DNA of 64,000 nucleotides from PALSA-693 sp963834725 (GCA_963834725.1 CAWICN010000001.1:5580001-5644000); one strand, 5' to 3'. Counted from the first letter of the stretch, positions 36,942 to 46,023 are shown. Program-made: numbers and translations. The notes: a model not told the origin generated them from the sequence alone.

Positions 36942-37418
36942 ATGTCGCTGGTTGAAGTCGTCGACGATCTCCTCGCCCTGGAGGAACTTGCTGAGCAGGA
37001 GAACGATCCGGAACGACGTCGATCACTCGACTTGGTGCGCACCCACCTCGCTGATCGAGATCGAGGTGCGAAAGTCTCCGAGGTGGCTCAACTGCTCGGG
37101 CTCTCGCAGCCGACGGTTCGGGCCTGGATCGCAGCTGGCGTGCTCCAGGCTCGAGGCAGGACGGCGCCGGCGCGCGTCAGTGTGTTGTCACTCGCCGAGG
37201 TGAAGCGGGCTGTGGATCTGCTTCGTGAAGATGGTGAGGACCGTAACCTTCTGGTGGCGGTTATGCACCTGCTGCGTGACCGCGGTGTGCTTGCGGGCGA
37301 TAGCGTTCGTCGGGGCTTCGAGGATCTGGGTGCTGGGCGGGTGGCTCCGCTAACCGACGACTTGCTCGAAGAGCGATCGGTCCCCCCCGGGAGGAAGAGA
37401 CGATCCCCGTCGACCTGA
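36942..37418 (+). CDS. MerR-like helix-turn-helix protein, candidate antitoxin
   Basis: 158 residues from ATG 36942. An N-terminal helix (VDDLLALEELAEQENDPE) precedes a helix-turn-helix, VSEVAQLLGLSQPTVRAWIAAGVL (about 46-69), then a helical C-terminus. The final residues (PPGRKRRSPST) follow a run of eight C at 37381-37388. Adding one C there would fuse this protein in frame to the toxin-like ORF. As written, the stop lies a few bases past the toxin's probable start, so the two overlap. By arrangement it is the antitoxin and autorepressor of the pair. Only this copy of the module has the HTH gene. Confidence 0.75.
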   Translation: MSLVEVVDDLLALEELAEQENDPERRRSLDLVRTHLADRDRGAKVSEVAQLLGLSQPTVRAWIAAGVLQARGRTAPARVSVLSLAEVKRAVDLLREDGEDRNLLVAVMHLLRDRGVLAGDSVRRGFEDLGAGRVAPLTDDLLEERSVPPGRKRRSPST

Positions 37419-37828
37419 CGGCCACCGCATCGGGTCAGGTTCGTGATCTCCGGGGACGTCGCCGTCAGGCGGCAGCAACGGCCCTGACTGAGTTGCGAGA
37501 CCGCGGTTGCGAAGCGGCCGGGTATCGACTGTCAGGCCCCCCGCTGGACCACGTTTGCGCCCCACATCTCTATGGCGATGACCGGATGCTCACCGTCTGG
37601 CCTGCCGAGGATCATGCGATCGTGGTGGCCATGGGCCGACACGACCAATCAAGCGAGGACGTCTGCACCCTCCTTCTTGAAGCACTTGGGCTCGACGTTC
37701 CTGATGACGAAAGGGAGAAACCACCCTGTTGTGATAACGCGGGCCGACCACCCACGGACCCAGATGTTGCAGCCGGCATCGGAAATGCGATATCGCGCGT
37801 TAGGCGAGCCCGTCTTCGGGGGCGCTAA
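37415..37828 (+). CDS. RelE-like candidate toxin, copy 1
   Basis: The frame reads QVRDLRGRRRQAAATALTEL, then RDRGCEAAGYRLSGPP, HVCAPHLYGDDRMLTVWP, AIVVAMGRHDQ, VCTLLLEALGLD and a conserved-looking end EKPPCCD. The beta-hairpin/helix pattern and the KPPCC tail recall small actinobacterial proteins paired with HTH antitoxins, which I take to be RelE/ParE-like; this assignment is inference. No ATG or GTG begins it. CTG 37415 or TTG 37493 are possible starts, or it is expressed as a frameshift fusion with the HTH gene. The DNA is near-identical to 62467-62968. Confidence 0.6.
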   Translation: MTATASGQVRDLRGRRRQAAATALTELRDRGCEAAGYRLSGPPLDHVCAPHLYGDDRMLTVWPAEDHAIVVAMGRHDQSSEDVCTLLLEALGLDVPDDEREKPPCCDNAGRPPTDPDVAAGIGNAISRVRRARLRGR

Positions 37829-37932
37829 CGGGCTCCAACCAGCAGGGCGGTAGCCCGGTCACGCGGCTGGTAGCCAGAGGTCGGCACCTCCGACGCGGCG
37901 TGGACTTTTGTTTTGAGTCCCCCCTCCGACAC
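37431..37932 (+). repeat. 502-bp direct repeat, copy 1 (ends in att copy 2)
   Basis: Matches 62467-62968 base for base apart from three substitutions noticed near its 3' end (around 37863, 37873 and 37905). It spans most of the toxin-like gene, about 100 bp of non-coding DNA and the 17-bp tRNA-Leu end. Confidence 0.95.
37916..37932 (+). repeat. Attachment site copy 2
   Basis: 17-bp copy of the tRNA-Leu 3' end marking the junction of islands A and B. Only the 17 bp match the tRNA; upstream sequence (ttgttttg) does not continue the T-arm. Confidence 0.8.
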
Positions 37933-38120
37933 ACTCGCTAAACCCAACAGCCAGATCCACGGAGAACTTGGCGACGCGGGTAGCTGCGTTCCAGCTCACC
38001 CTGAGTGCGGTCTCGGTGAAGATCGCCTTTTGCTCCTCATCGGTGAGGCGCTCCTCCAGGGTTCACTAGCCCGCCCAGGCGGTCCCGATTATGTCCCGTC
38101 TCCCAAAGGTACTGGGGGCC

Positions 38121-39093
38121 TCAGGGCACCGCGTGAGACAACAGGGGTAGAGCGTCCGCCATCATTCGGTCGACGATTTGCGCCGCGCTCGTCGCGTCGC
38201 TGATGTCACCCACACCACAGCCTGCGTACATGGCCATGGCCGTTACGTCGCCCGTTGTGAATACTGTCGGTGGCTGGCTGGACCAGCGAGCGATCTCCCA
38301 GCTCCGGTCTCCATACGCCGCCTGTCCGACGACGTCGTTTGCACGGGCGGCGCGCTGCGGTGGCGGCGCGCAGGACTCGGTGCGGGGCGTCTGACCAGCC
38401 TTCGCCGAAAGCGGTCGTGCGAACGGTGTCCTCAGCGCCCGCCGCCAGGAGCGCGGCCACGTACTCGGGGTGCGCTCCAGACTCGGCACTGGCGAGGAAA
38501 CGCGTGCCGACTCGAGCTCCAGCGGCACCGGCGTTCAGAGCGGCCGCCAGCGCAGCTCCGGTGGCGATGCCACCAGCAGCGACGACGGGAACATTAACTG
38601 CAGGAACGACCTGGGCGAGCAGTCTGAGCAGCGGCGTCGTGCCTCGGACATGCCCGCCCGCTTCCACCCCTTGGGCAACCACGACGTCGCATCCGGCGTC
38701 GGCGGCAGTCAACGCCTCATCGAGGGAGCCGACCTGCCAGAACGCGAGCGCGCCGCCGGCGTGGATCCGGTTTACGACCACGGGATCAGGTTCACCCCAG
38801 AACATGTCTACGACGCGTGCGCTGGTGGCCGCGAGCTCGAGCTCCTTGGTCATGCTCCGTAGGTCGAAAGCGAAGAAGCCCACGCCGACGGGCTGGTCGG
38901 TTTGTCCCTGGACCCAACTCAGCTGCTCACTAACTTGGAGCGGGAATGTCGACGAGATCATCCCGAGCCCTCCAGCTTCGCTTACCGCAGCTGCAAGCTC
39001 AGGCGTACCGGTACCACCGCCCATGACCGCGAGCTGGATCGGCGCACGGCACCCCACCAACACCGTGAACGGAGTCTCGAAGATGGCGGCCAC
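38121..39093 (-). pseudogene. Nitronate monooxygenase / 2-nitropropane dioxygenase family, one frameshift
   Basis: An FMN-dependent TIM-barrel enzyme oxidising alkyl nitronates. From GTG 39093 (GGGGAGG adjacent): FETPFTVLVGCRAPIQLAVMGG, EAGGLGMISSTF, VGVGFFAFDL, CDVVVAQGVEAGGHVRG, PVVAAGGIATGAALAAAL and GARVGTRFLASAESGAHP, covering FMN and substrate sites. Near 38350 the frame shifts by one, and the expected C-terminus (VGQAAYGDRSWEIARW, then YAGCGVGDISDATSA) continues in another frame to 38121. Only the last about 75 residues are affected. No operon partner. Confidence 0.82.
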
Positions 39094-39412
39094 CTCCCCG
39101 AATCTACTGGCCGTACCGATCGAGTCCTCTTTGTTTGTCAAGAGGCGCGGCGGGAGATTTTTCGGCTGACCGGTTGGGTGTTCTGGCGACCGGTTTGTCG
39201 GGTGGTCGTAGGCTTCGTGGTGGTCCGGGAGTGGCTTTTCCGAAGAGTCGGTGTCGCGGGGTGTGAGCCGGCCGCGCCGGATGCAGAGACGTTCCCCGTG
39301 TGCCCTCCCGGACGTTGGATGGTCCCTCATCTGGGTGGGCGTTTTCACATCCGGTTCTGACGACCGTGTGGACTGGTGCGCAGCCGACTGCCCCTGGGTG
39401 CGCGGCAGCGGA

Positions 39413-39457
39413 GAATCCCCGACGACCCTGCCTGTATGTCGGGGGATTCCCGTTTTT
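39413..39457 (+). terminator. Rho-independent terminator
   Basis: GAATCCCCGAC (39413-39423) pairs with GTCGGGG(G)ATTC (39438-39449, one bulged G). A TTTTT run follows at 39453-39457. It is one of very few U-tract terminators in the window. Confidence 0.65.
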
Positions 39458-39591
39458 CACCAACGAGGGGCTGGCCCAACTCACACAGGCCGGTCTGCGC
39501 CCTCCTGGGCGTGCGGCGCTGAACCGACTCCGTCCGCAGTTGTAGGACTGGCCTCGCCTGCTGGTCGAGGCAGAGGCTCGCCTATCGGTCC

Positions 39592-39619
39592 TTGACCTCT
39601 ACATGTAACTGACTTACAG
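39592..39619 (+). promoter_or_regulatory. padR promoter with candidate PadR operator
   Basis: A -35-like TTGACC (39592-39597) and a -10-like TTACAG (39614-39619) are 16 bp apart. A perfect inverted repeat TGTAA-N5-TTACA (39604-39618) overlaps the -10, suggesting autorepression. Transcription would begin about at the GTG codons, so the mRNA is probably leaderless. Confidence 0.5.
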
Positions 39620-39620
39620 T

Positions 39621-40025
39621 GTGAGTGTGTACGGCCCGAAGGCCCGCTGCCGGTGGCTGATCCGACCCGGATACTGGGCTGTGAGGGGTCGGGTGGAGAG
39701 GTTGAACGAGCCCGCGCTGCTGCTGCTCCTCGCAGAGCGGCCGCGTCACGGCTACGACCTGTTGGAGCACGTCCCCGCTCTCGTCGGCGACGACGCTGAG
39801 GTCGACCTGGGCAACCTGTACCGGTTGCTCCGAGGGTTGGAAGCTGACGGTCTCGTGACATCGACCTGGCGTGCAGGGGCTCCGGGGCCTGCCCGGCGGG
39901 TCTACGCGTTGACGCCAGCCGGCGCACGCCTGCTTGACGCGTGGGCCGCAGCACTGGGCTCCACCCAGGCCGTCATTGGCGGCTTCCTCGCCCGGTATCA
40001 ACAAGGCAAAAGGAGAACACGATGA
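39621..40025 (+). CDS. PadR family transcriptional regulator
   Basis: 134 residues from GTG 39621 (GTG 39627 is equally possible). After a short tail rich in Arg, Trp and Gly, the winged helix reads VERLNEPALLLLLAERPRHGYDL, then VDLGNLYRLLRGLEADGLV and RRVYALTPAGARLL, the PadR signature. A C-terminal helix (LDAWAAALGSTQAVIGGFL) would mediate dimers. The start shows no Shine-Dalgarno and sits at the inferred transcription start. It overlaps the hydrolase gene by four bases, so it probably controls that gene and itself. Confidence 0.9.
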   Translation: MSVYGPKARCRWLIRPGYWAVRGRVERLNEPALLLLLAERPRHGYDLLEHVPALVGDDAEVDLGNLYRLLRGLEADGLVTSTWRAGAPGPARRVYALTPAGARLLDAWAAALGSTQAVIGGFLARYQQGKRRTR

Positions 40026-40708
40026 TCAACCAAACCTCGCGCGTGTCCAGGCGAAGTGGCCGATCGACAGGGGCATCATGGCTGCTTGCTCGGCCAGCCA
40101 CCTGGAGTACCCGTGTCGTCCAACTCGCTACCGGTCGCCGCATGCTCGTGCACGAGGTTGCCGGGCCGCCGGGTGCGGCGACGCTCGTGTTGCTCCATGG
40201 CTGGCGAGGTACCGCCTTGGGCAACTGGAGCACGGCCATGACGACGCTTGCCCGCGAGTTCCACGTCATCGCCCCCGATCTACGGCGTCACGACAGCGAG
40301 GCGGTGGAGGACGTTGTGGCCCTGGCCGACGCACTGAGCGTCGACCGGTTTATCGCGGTCGGCTACTCCCTCGGCAGCGCCGTCGCCGCGCAGCTGCGGT
40401 ATCGGTATCCCGGACGGGTGGAGGGGCTCGTCCTGTGCGCGCCGGCTGGCGTCCCGGCCTCATCGCGCAGCGTGGGCACTGGCGGTTCGACGGCCCCCAC
40501 CGCGGTCGTCGTGACTCGCCGGGATCGTTTGGTGCCGCCGTGGCGACAGCTCGAGCTCGCCAGATCCATCGCTGGCGCCACCGTGCACGCTGTGAACGGG
40601 AACCATTTCGCCTTCAGTCGCTATGAGACATTCGTCCCAGCCCTCCTGGAGGCCTGCCACTCAGTTGACGACCGGGCTCGCGGGCGGGGCATCGCCGTCG
40701 AGTTTTAG
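40022..40708 (+). CDS. Alpha/beta hydrolase
   Basis: 228 residues from ATG 40022 (ATGA overlap with padR). LVLLHGWRG (about 55-63) forms the oxyanion region. GYSLGS (S116) is the nucleophile elbow, VVTRRDRLVPP holds the acid Asp, and VNGNHFAF the His. The cap between the elbow and the acid is very short, so the protein is smaller than most. N-terminal residues 1-30 are basic and unconserved. The substrate is unknown; coupling to PadR suggests induction by a small hydrophobic or phenolic compound. Confidence 0.87.
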   Translation: MINQTSRVSRRSGRSTGASWLLARPATWSTRVVQLATGRRMLVHEVAGPPGAATLVLLHGWRGTALGNWSTAMTTLAREFHVIAPDLRRHDSEAVEDVVALADALSVDRFIAVGYSLGSAVAAQLRYRYPGRVEGLVLCAPAGVPASSRSVGTGGSTAPTAVVVTRRDRLVPPWRQLELARSIAGATVHAVNGNHFAFSRYETFVPALLEACHSVDDRARGRGIAVEF

Positions 40709-41497
40709 AGGAAGAACCTCACCCAGGACGACGACAGCGATCGCGTTCTCGTCGAGCGGCCGGCCGGCGGCGGCCTCACCGGCATAGCTGCTCCAGGGAA
40801 GCAGGCCTCGTGCGGCCATAGATCCGCTTCCCCGGCGCCGTAGGCCCGCCGTCGCCAGGGCGGCCAGCGGATCGCCGCCGTCACCTGGTCGAGCCACACC
40901 CGGGAGGCCTCCGGGTCGGCTTGGGTGGCGGGGTCACCGTCGGGAAGATCGCTGCCGGTGGTCACCCTCCATGCCTCGCCACCGCCGGGAGCATCTCTCT
41001 CCAGCTCGGGCCGTTACCGGCGAACGCGATCAGCCCGGCGGCGGTCGGATCTAGCGGGTCGGCCAGGGCCGCAAACCGGCGTCGACCTCCGGACGCTCGA
41101 ACACCAAGGCGACCAGGTCGGCGCCGTCGGTACAGGAGCCGTAGGACTGGCCGCCGGCGTGACACGCGCCGTCGGTCTCGGGCGGCTCAGGCCCGATAGT
41201 GAGGCGGCCAATCCGGCCCGACAGGTGGGTCCACGGGTCGTCGCGGGGAAGCGTTCCGGCGATGTCGGCCAGCACTCCGGCGAGCCAGCGCGGCTGGTTG
41301 GCGGCCAGGTCTGCGAAGGCGCTTTCGACCCGCTGGGGCCGGTCGGGCGACAGGAGCGGCTCCGTGAGGGTCACGGACCACTCGACGACGATGTCGGCGG
41401 GTTCGGCTGGCGAGACGGTGGGCTCCCGGTTTGCTGAGGTCCTCCGGCTGGCGACCGGTGGGTGGCATGCGGGAAGCGAGCGTGGACATCCCAGCAA
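40665..41497 (-). pseudogene. Unrecognised broken coding region
   Basis: Protein-like segments on the minus strand lie in different frames. TVSPAEPADIVVEWSVTLTE, then AFADLAANQPRWLAGVLADI and TDGADLVALVFERPEVDAG come first. TAAGLIAFAGNGPSWREM follows after a shift near 41055, then ASRVWLDQVTAAIRWPPW, then LDENAIAVVVLGEVLPLKL after another. I cannot name the family. The order suggests one protein of about 270 residues split by at least three indels. Confidence 0.4.
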
Positions 41498-42354
41498 GGG
41501 GCGCGCTCAACTGGCAAACTCGGTCGTCGAGCAGGCCTCGGTCAACGAGTCGCACCCTGTCGTGCTCCTGTCTTTCGAGCAGCTTCCAGCAGCGGCCAAG
41601 TCGGGCCTCGACCGCGCCCTGACGATCGAGGTGACCCGCAGTTCCCCGTTCAAACCGGGGGCGTTCACCGATTTCGCGGCGACCGGCCAGTCCGGCGCAC
41701 TCCAAGTCGCCTACTTCGGCTATCTGCGCGACCTGGCCCAGCGCATCGCCGCCGGCCCCATCGAGCTCGCCGAGTGGCTGCAGTGGAGATGGACCCAGCG
41801 CTGGCCGGGCGACCCCGAGGCAGCGATGCGCGCATGGGTGCTTTTTCTCGAGACGGCTCGAGACAACTTCAGTCGCCGGGGCGCCGAGCGAGTCCCGGGG
41901 CGCTACTTCTCGAGCCCACCGCGTCGTCGGCAGCTTGGTCGTCGGCCTGGGGTTGTGGCTCGCTTACGCCTGGACCGTCGACGCGGTGTCAGACGATGAG
42001 TTCGACGCTTTGAGCTCGGAAGGGTTCAACAGTCTCGTCGCCGCCATCGACACCCACAACGAGGTGGCCCTGGAGGGAAACCTCCCTGCTCAGGAGCACA
42101 TCTTGGGATTGATCCGCTCGGCCGTGGCATCGGGCCAGGCCATCGTGGGCCAAGACGACTCCCCGATCGGCCGGGCCGTCCGCATCGGCACCTTCACCGA
42201 GGCCCTCAAAGACGAATTCGGACCGAGGATTCGAGCCCTGGCCCTCGATACCCACGTCCAGATACCGGGATGCCGCCGAACTGGGCCCACGCCTTGCGCC
42301 AGATCAGGGTGGGCGGTTCCAAACCCCGCTGCGCCGTCATCCCCCTCGAGCTGA
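41466..42354 (+). pseudogene. Unrecognised broken coding region
   Basis: Plus-strand pieces REASVDIPARGALNW, then SHPVVLLSFEQLPAAAKSGL, GALQVAYFGYLRDLAQRIAAG, ELAEWLQWRWTQRWPGDPEA and ARDNFSRRGAERVPGRYF are followed in another frame by GLGLWLAYAWTVDAVSDDEF, HNEVALEGNLPAQEHILGLI and GRAVRIGTFTEALKDEFGP. They read as one protein of about 290 residues with two shifts (near 41510 and 41930). Family not recognised. The lack of metabolic motifs suggests an element-borne gene. Confidence 0.4.
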
Positions 42355-42508
42355 CCGGCGTCGAGGAACCGATGAGAAACGTAAACGACGAGCCGTTCTA
42401 GGGACCGGTCGAACGACCCGGGCAAAGAGGTAGCGGTGCCCAGTTTCTTCGGCTCTTCCGGACCGAGCGACACTCGACGATCCGGCCGGAAGGTCGCGAC
42501 GCTGGTCG

Positions 42509-42515
42509 CGCCGCG
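42509..42515. repeat. 7-bp target duplication, left of IS21-type element
   Basis: cgccgcg, repeated at 45311-45317 immediately after the other end of the element. Confidence 0.85.
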
Positions 42516-42855
42516 TGCTGACGATCAGCTAATTCCCCAGGGGATCGATCAACTAATTCCCTAGCCGATCCGGTCTTTATGGTGACGGTGCCGGCTGGTT
42601 TCGTCAAGGGTTTTCGTTCCCCGAGGATGGGTCGGGGTCAAGCGGTCAAGGGAGCGGCCGCGAGGCTGGCAACCGCGACGGGTAGGTGCGACCGGCGCTT
42701 GAGGCCGACCCTGGTGAAGTGACCACCGGGCCAAATAATGGAGCAAGGAGGGAAGGGGGCGTCGTCCAGCAGCGAGCGCTGGGGTCTGGGATGACCTCAC
42801 CCAGGTTCCCCCCTTCCCTCCTTGATAGCCGCCGTTTCTCCGGCCGCGGTGGGGC

Positions 42856-43620
42856 CTATGTTTTGGACGGCCGACCGGGTCTGCGGTTGGGCCGGTAGCT
42901 CTTGCCGTCGAGGAGGAGGTGATGGCTGGAGTTGATGACTCGGTCCAGAACAGATTCGCCGACCACGGCGTTGGGGAAGAGCGGATACCAGTCCGCGGGG
43001 GAGCGGTTCGATGTCAGGATCATCGAGTGTCCGGGACGGCCGACCCTCTCGCAGACCAGCTCGTAGAAGTCATCGGCCTGGGAGACGGTGAAGTCGCGCA
43101 TGGCAAAGTCGTCGATGACCAGGATGGCTGGCTTGGCGAGGCGTTTGAGGCGGCTGGTGAAACTGCGGTCGGCGTGACCTCCGGCGAGCTCGGCGAGAAG
43201 CCGGCTGGCGGTGACGAAGGTGGCGTCGTGTCCCCGCCGGCAGGCCTGGTGGGCTAAGGCGGCGGCCAGGTGCGTCTTGCCGACCCCGACCGGACCGTAG
43301 ATACACAGCCCTTCACCGGCGATGACGAACTCCAACCGGGCCAGATCCCGGATCTGGGCGGCGGGAAGCTTGGGGTTGAACGAATAGTCGAAACCCTCAA
43401 GAGTTGCCCCGGCTGGCAGGTGCGCCGCCCGTAGGCGGCGTCCGACCGCGGCCGCCTCGCGGCGGGCCAGTTCGTCCTCGCAGAGGACCTGCAGGAAATC
43501 GACGTGTCCCAAGGTGCCGGCTTGGGCTTCGGCCAGGCGGGCGTCGAGGGTGTCGAGCATCCCGGTCAGCTTGAGCTGGCGCAGCACCGGGGCGAGTTGG
43601 GTGTGAGCTTCGAGTCTCAT
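42856..43620 (-). CDS. istB: IS21 helper ATPase IstB
   Basis: 254 residues; an AAA+ ATPase related to DnaC that remodels target DNA for the IstA transposase. It has Walker A GPVGVGKTHLAAAL, Walker B AILVIDDFAMRDF, sensor region SMILTSNRSPADWYPLF and C-terminal VINSSHHLLLDGKSYR. ATG 43620 overlaps the istA stop (ATGA). The length is typical. Confidence 0.95.
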   Translation of the reverse strand: MRLEAHTQLAPVLRQLKLTGMLDTLDARLAEAQAGTLGHVDFLQVLCEDELARREAAAVGRRLRAAHLPAGATLEGFDYSFNPKLPAAQIRDLARLEFVIAGEGLCIYGPVGVGKTHLAAALAHQACRRGHDATFVTASRLLAELAGGHADRSFTSRLKRLAKPAILVIDDFAMRDFTVSQADDFYELVCERVGRPGHSMILTSNRSPADWYPLFPNAVVGESVLDRVINSSHHLLLDGKSYRPNRRPGRPSKT

Positions 43621-45176
43621 CAGCTCTGCCCCTCCTCGTGTCCGAACGCCCCGGGCCCTCTTAGCCAGGCTGGTGCGTCGACAGCAAGGCGGGTCTGTAT
43701 CGGTGAACGTTCGGTGCCGGCGGCCAGGATCCCCTTGACCGTCTTGTAGGCGGGGTCGCCGGCGTCGATAGCCCGCTGGCAGGCCGCTTCGAGTCGGTCG
43801 TCTCCGTATTTCTGGCCTAAGCGCAACACGCCTTGTGCCTGGCGCAGGCGAAACAGGGCGTTGACCGCCAGCAGTTCTGAGACCAGCGTTTCGCAGGCCT
43901 CGCCCACCGTCGCCGCCTGGGTTAGACACCACTGCGGGTTGCGCATGAAGAACCCGACTCGGTGTTCGGGCAGGTCCGCCCAGTCGGTGCGTCTGCCTCT
44001 GGCCTGGAACGGGTGGGTCTTGACCAGGGCGCCGTCGCGGTAGAACTGCACCAGCACGTCGGTGGCCCTCGCGTCGAGGTAGCAGCCGATCAGTCGATAC
44101 GGAACCGAGTACAAGGTGCGGCCCACCTTGGCGTGCGCGTCGGGGCCGACCTTGGGTCGGCTCCATCTGGCAAGCTCGAAAGGCACAACCGGCAGCGGCA
44201 GGAGAACGCCGGCCTCTTCGGCATCGAAGACCTGGACGGGAGTGCGCCCTTCCAGGACCCGCGGCGTTCTCCGCCCTGCCACCTCCAAACTCCACCGCCG
44301 CGCCTCGGCCACCATCTGGGCGAGCGAGGTGAACTCCCGCCCGGCGAAGAAGCTCCGGCGTATGTACAGCTGAACGGCCTCGATCCGCGGCTTATCTTTG
44401 GGGTGGGCCACTCTCGCGGGGTCTACCAACACGCCGTAATGCGAGGCCAGCTCCGCGTAGGCCCGGTTGATCTTGGGGTCGTAGATGTCAGGCTTGATCA
44501 CCCCGGCCCGAAGGTTGTCCAGCACCACCCGGCGGGGACAGGAGTTATAGAAGTCGAAGGCGGCCACGTGGGCGTCCACCCAGGCCTGCTGGTCCATGCG
44601 CAGCACCGGGAACACGAACAGATGCCTCGAGTAGGCCAGGACCATCGAGAACGCCCACACCTTGCGGCGCCGTCCCGTCTGGGGATCCAGCCACATACCC
44701 AGATAGCCGTAATCCACCTGGGCTTCCAGGCCGGGATCGACAGGCGGCCGCCAGATCGTCAGCTCTCCCCGGCGGGAAGCCTCGTCGAAATGGGCCCGCA
44801 GGTAGCGGCGCAAGCTGGCAACACTCGCGTCCAGGCCGTGCTCGTCTCGTAGCCGCTGGTGGATCACCGACGCCGGGACCACCCCCAACCATCCTTCGAT
44901 CAACTCCCGATACCGGTCGATCTCACCCCAGCTGGGCTGGCGCAACTTCGAATCGACCAGGCTCGGGAACCACTCCCGCACGGACCGGCGCCACTGCTCC
45001 TCACTGATCGGAGGGCCGCCCGGAGCAAGCCCTGCGGCCTCGGCCGCGGCCGCGTACCGGCGCACCGTTTTGGGGTCCACCCCCAAACTGCGAGCCACCT
45101 CCACCTTGGGCCGACCCGCATACCAATGGGTCAGGATCTCAACCAGATCAACCACGATGAACGTCCTCCTTGCCAT
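43620..45176 (-). CDS. istA: IS21 transposase IstA
   Basis: 518 residues. The N-terminal HTH (RPKVEVARSLGVDPKTVRRY) binds the ends. The rve/DDE core has EAQVDYGYLGMWLD (first Asp), RRVVLDNLRAGVI (second Asp) and PKDKPRIEAVQLYIRR (Glu). The C-terminal Mu-type region VGRTLYSVPYRLIG follows. It catalyses strand transfer of the element. The frame is intact and translationally coupled to istB. Confidence 0.95.
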   Translation of the reverse strand: MARRTFIVVDLVEILTHWYAGRPKVEVARSLGVDPKTVRRYAAAAEAAGLAPGGPPISEEQWRRSVREWFPSLVDSKLRQPSWGEIDRYRELIEGWLGVVPASVIHQRLRDEHGLDASVASLRRYLRAHFDEASRRGELTIWRPPVDPGLEAQVDYGYLGMWLDPQTGRRRKVWAFSMVLAYSRHLFVFPVLRMDQQAWVDAHVAAFDFYNSCPRRVVLDNLRAGVIKPDIYDPKINRAYAELASHYGVLVDPARVAHPKDKPRIEAVQLYIRRSFFAGREFTSLAQMVAEARRWSLEVAGRRTPRVLEGRTPVQVFDAEEAGVLLPLPVVPFELARWSRPKVGPDAHAKVGRTLYSVPYRLIGCYLDARATDVLVQFYRDGALVKTHPFQARGRRTDWADLPEHRVGFFMRNPQWCLTQAATVGEACETLVSELLAVNALFRLRQAQGVLRLGQKYGDDRLEAACQRAIDAGDPAYKTVKGILAAGTERSPIQTRLAVDAPAWLRGPGAFGHEEGQS

Positions 45177-45310
45177 GTCTCCTCCGTCTCTCGGGGGACG
45201 GAGGAAGCGTCTACTTGCAAGGACCGGACTAGGGAAATCGCTGACCGAGGGGGTAGGGAATTACCTGATCGTTTCCGACCCCCAACTAGGGAATTGCGTG
45301 ATCGTCAGCA

Positions 45311-45317
45311 CGCCGCG
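45311..45317. repeat. 7-bp target duplication, right of IS21-type element
   Basis: cgccgcg, the partner of 42509-42515. Confidence 0.85.
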
Positions 45318-45389
45318 AGAGACCGACCCGGCAAAGAGCATCCGGATGCAAGCGCGGCAGCGACCATGTTGACGGCGCCAGCGCAAGAT

Positions 45390-46023
45390 TCGGACCGTCG
45401 CAGCGTGCTCGTCCGCCCCGCTGCTGCCTACCACAACGGCTCCAGTCCGCACCGATCCGCCATGGCCGATCCGGTGCCTCCGGCCGGGACCGGCCGGAAG
45501 GTCGATCGTTTTGTGTTCTGGACGGGGATCGGGGTCGATCCCGGTGCGGAGGTGCGCGAGTGGCTTCGCCGCCACGGCGGCTTCCACCTGAAGGCGTTCG
45601 AACTCTGGGGTGTCGCTGCCGCCCTCGCCGGCCGTTCCGACCACTTCGCGGGTCCCGCGGCAGAGTCCAAGCGTCTTGAGCCGTACGAACCAGAAGTGTC
45701 TCGCCGGCCCTGGGTGCTGGCGGTCGGGCAGCGATGCGTAGGTGAGTCCCGGACCCACAACCACCTACTCCCATCTGCAGGACGTCGATCTGGGGGATTC
45801 GGCGCGACTCATTGAGGTGGACGGCGAGCCGCTATTGGTCGAGGACCTGCTGCCAACCTTGTGGCTGGACGGAGACGGGCTGCCCGTCTGGCATGCGCAG
45901 AGCGATGGCCGCGGTGGACCGCCTTCCGTTTTCTGGCAAGCTCAGCGAGCCACGAAGCTATCCAGGGAGGTCTTCAAGGACGGCTTCCAGCTCAACTCGA
46001 CTGAGCGCCCGGTTGGAGCCTGA
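45390..46023 (+). pseudogene. Unrecognised broken coding region right of the IS
   Basis: VLVRPAAAYHNGSSP, then GRKVDRFVFWTGIGVD, AEVREWLRRHGGFHLKAFELW and SRRPWVLAVGQRCV lie in one frame. After a shift near 45745, YSHLQDVDLGDSARLIEVDG, LLVEDLLPTLWLDGDGLPVW and SVFWQAQRATKLSREVFKDG follow. It is probably one protein of unknown family. The frame is open back to the IS boundary, so the insertion may have cut its 5' end. Confidence 0.4.

Larger units (their letters stand above)
23322..37932. mobile_element. Genomic island A, integrated at tRNA-Leu
   Basis: About 14.6 kb bounded by att copies 1 and 2. Cargo is an AbiEii-type pair, a lipoprotein, an MTHFR-like protein, VapBC, coupling-protein and HemD relics, a dihydrofolate-reductase-like protein, the glyoxylate shunt and an HTH/toxin pair. 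No integrase is present. The limits are inferred from the repeated tRNA end. Confidence 0.7.
39094..39620. other. Intergenic region with an orphan strong terminator
   Basis: Between the divergent monooxygenase and padR genes. It contains a GC hairpin plus U-tract (39413-39457) with no recognisable plus-strand gene before it, so a small RNA or lost gene may have ended there. The padR promoter is at its right end. Confidence 0.45.
42516..45310 (-). mobile_element. Complete IS21-family insertion sequence
   Basis: About 2.8 kb. The ends are tgctgacgatca (42516-42527) and its reverse complement (45299-45310), starting TG and ending CA. Further internal copies of an aattccc motif lie within 100 bp of each end, the multiple terminal repeats usual for IS21. 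It contains istA and istB and is flanked by the 7-bp duplication cgccgcg. Both genes are intact, so it may still be active. Confidence 0.92.
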
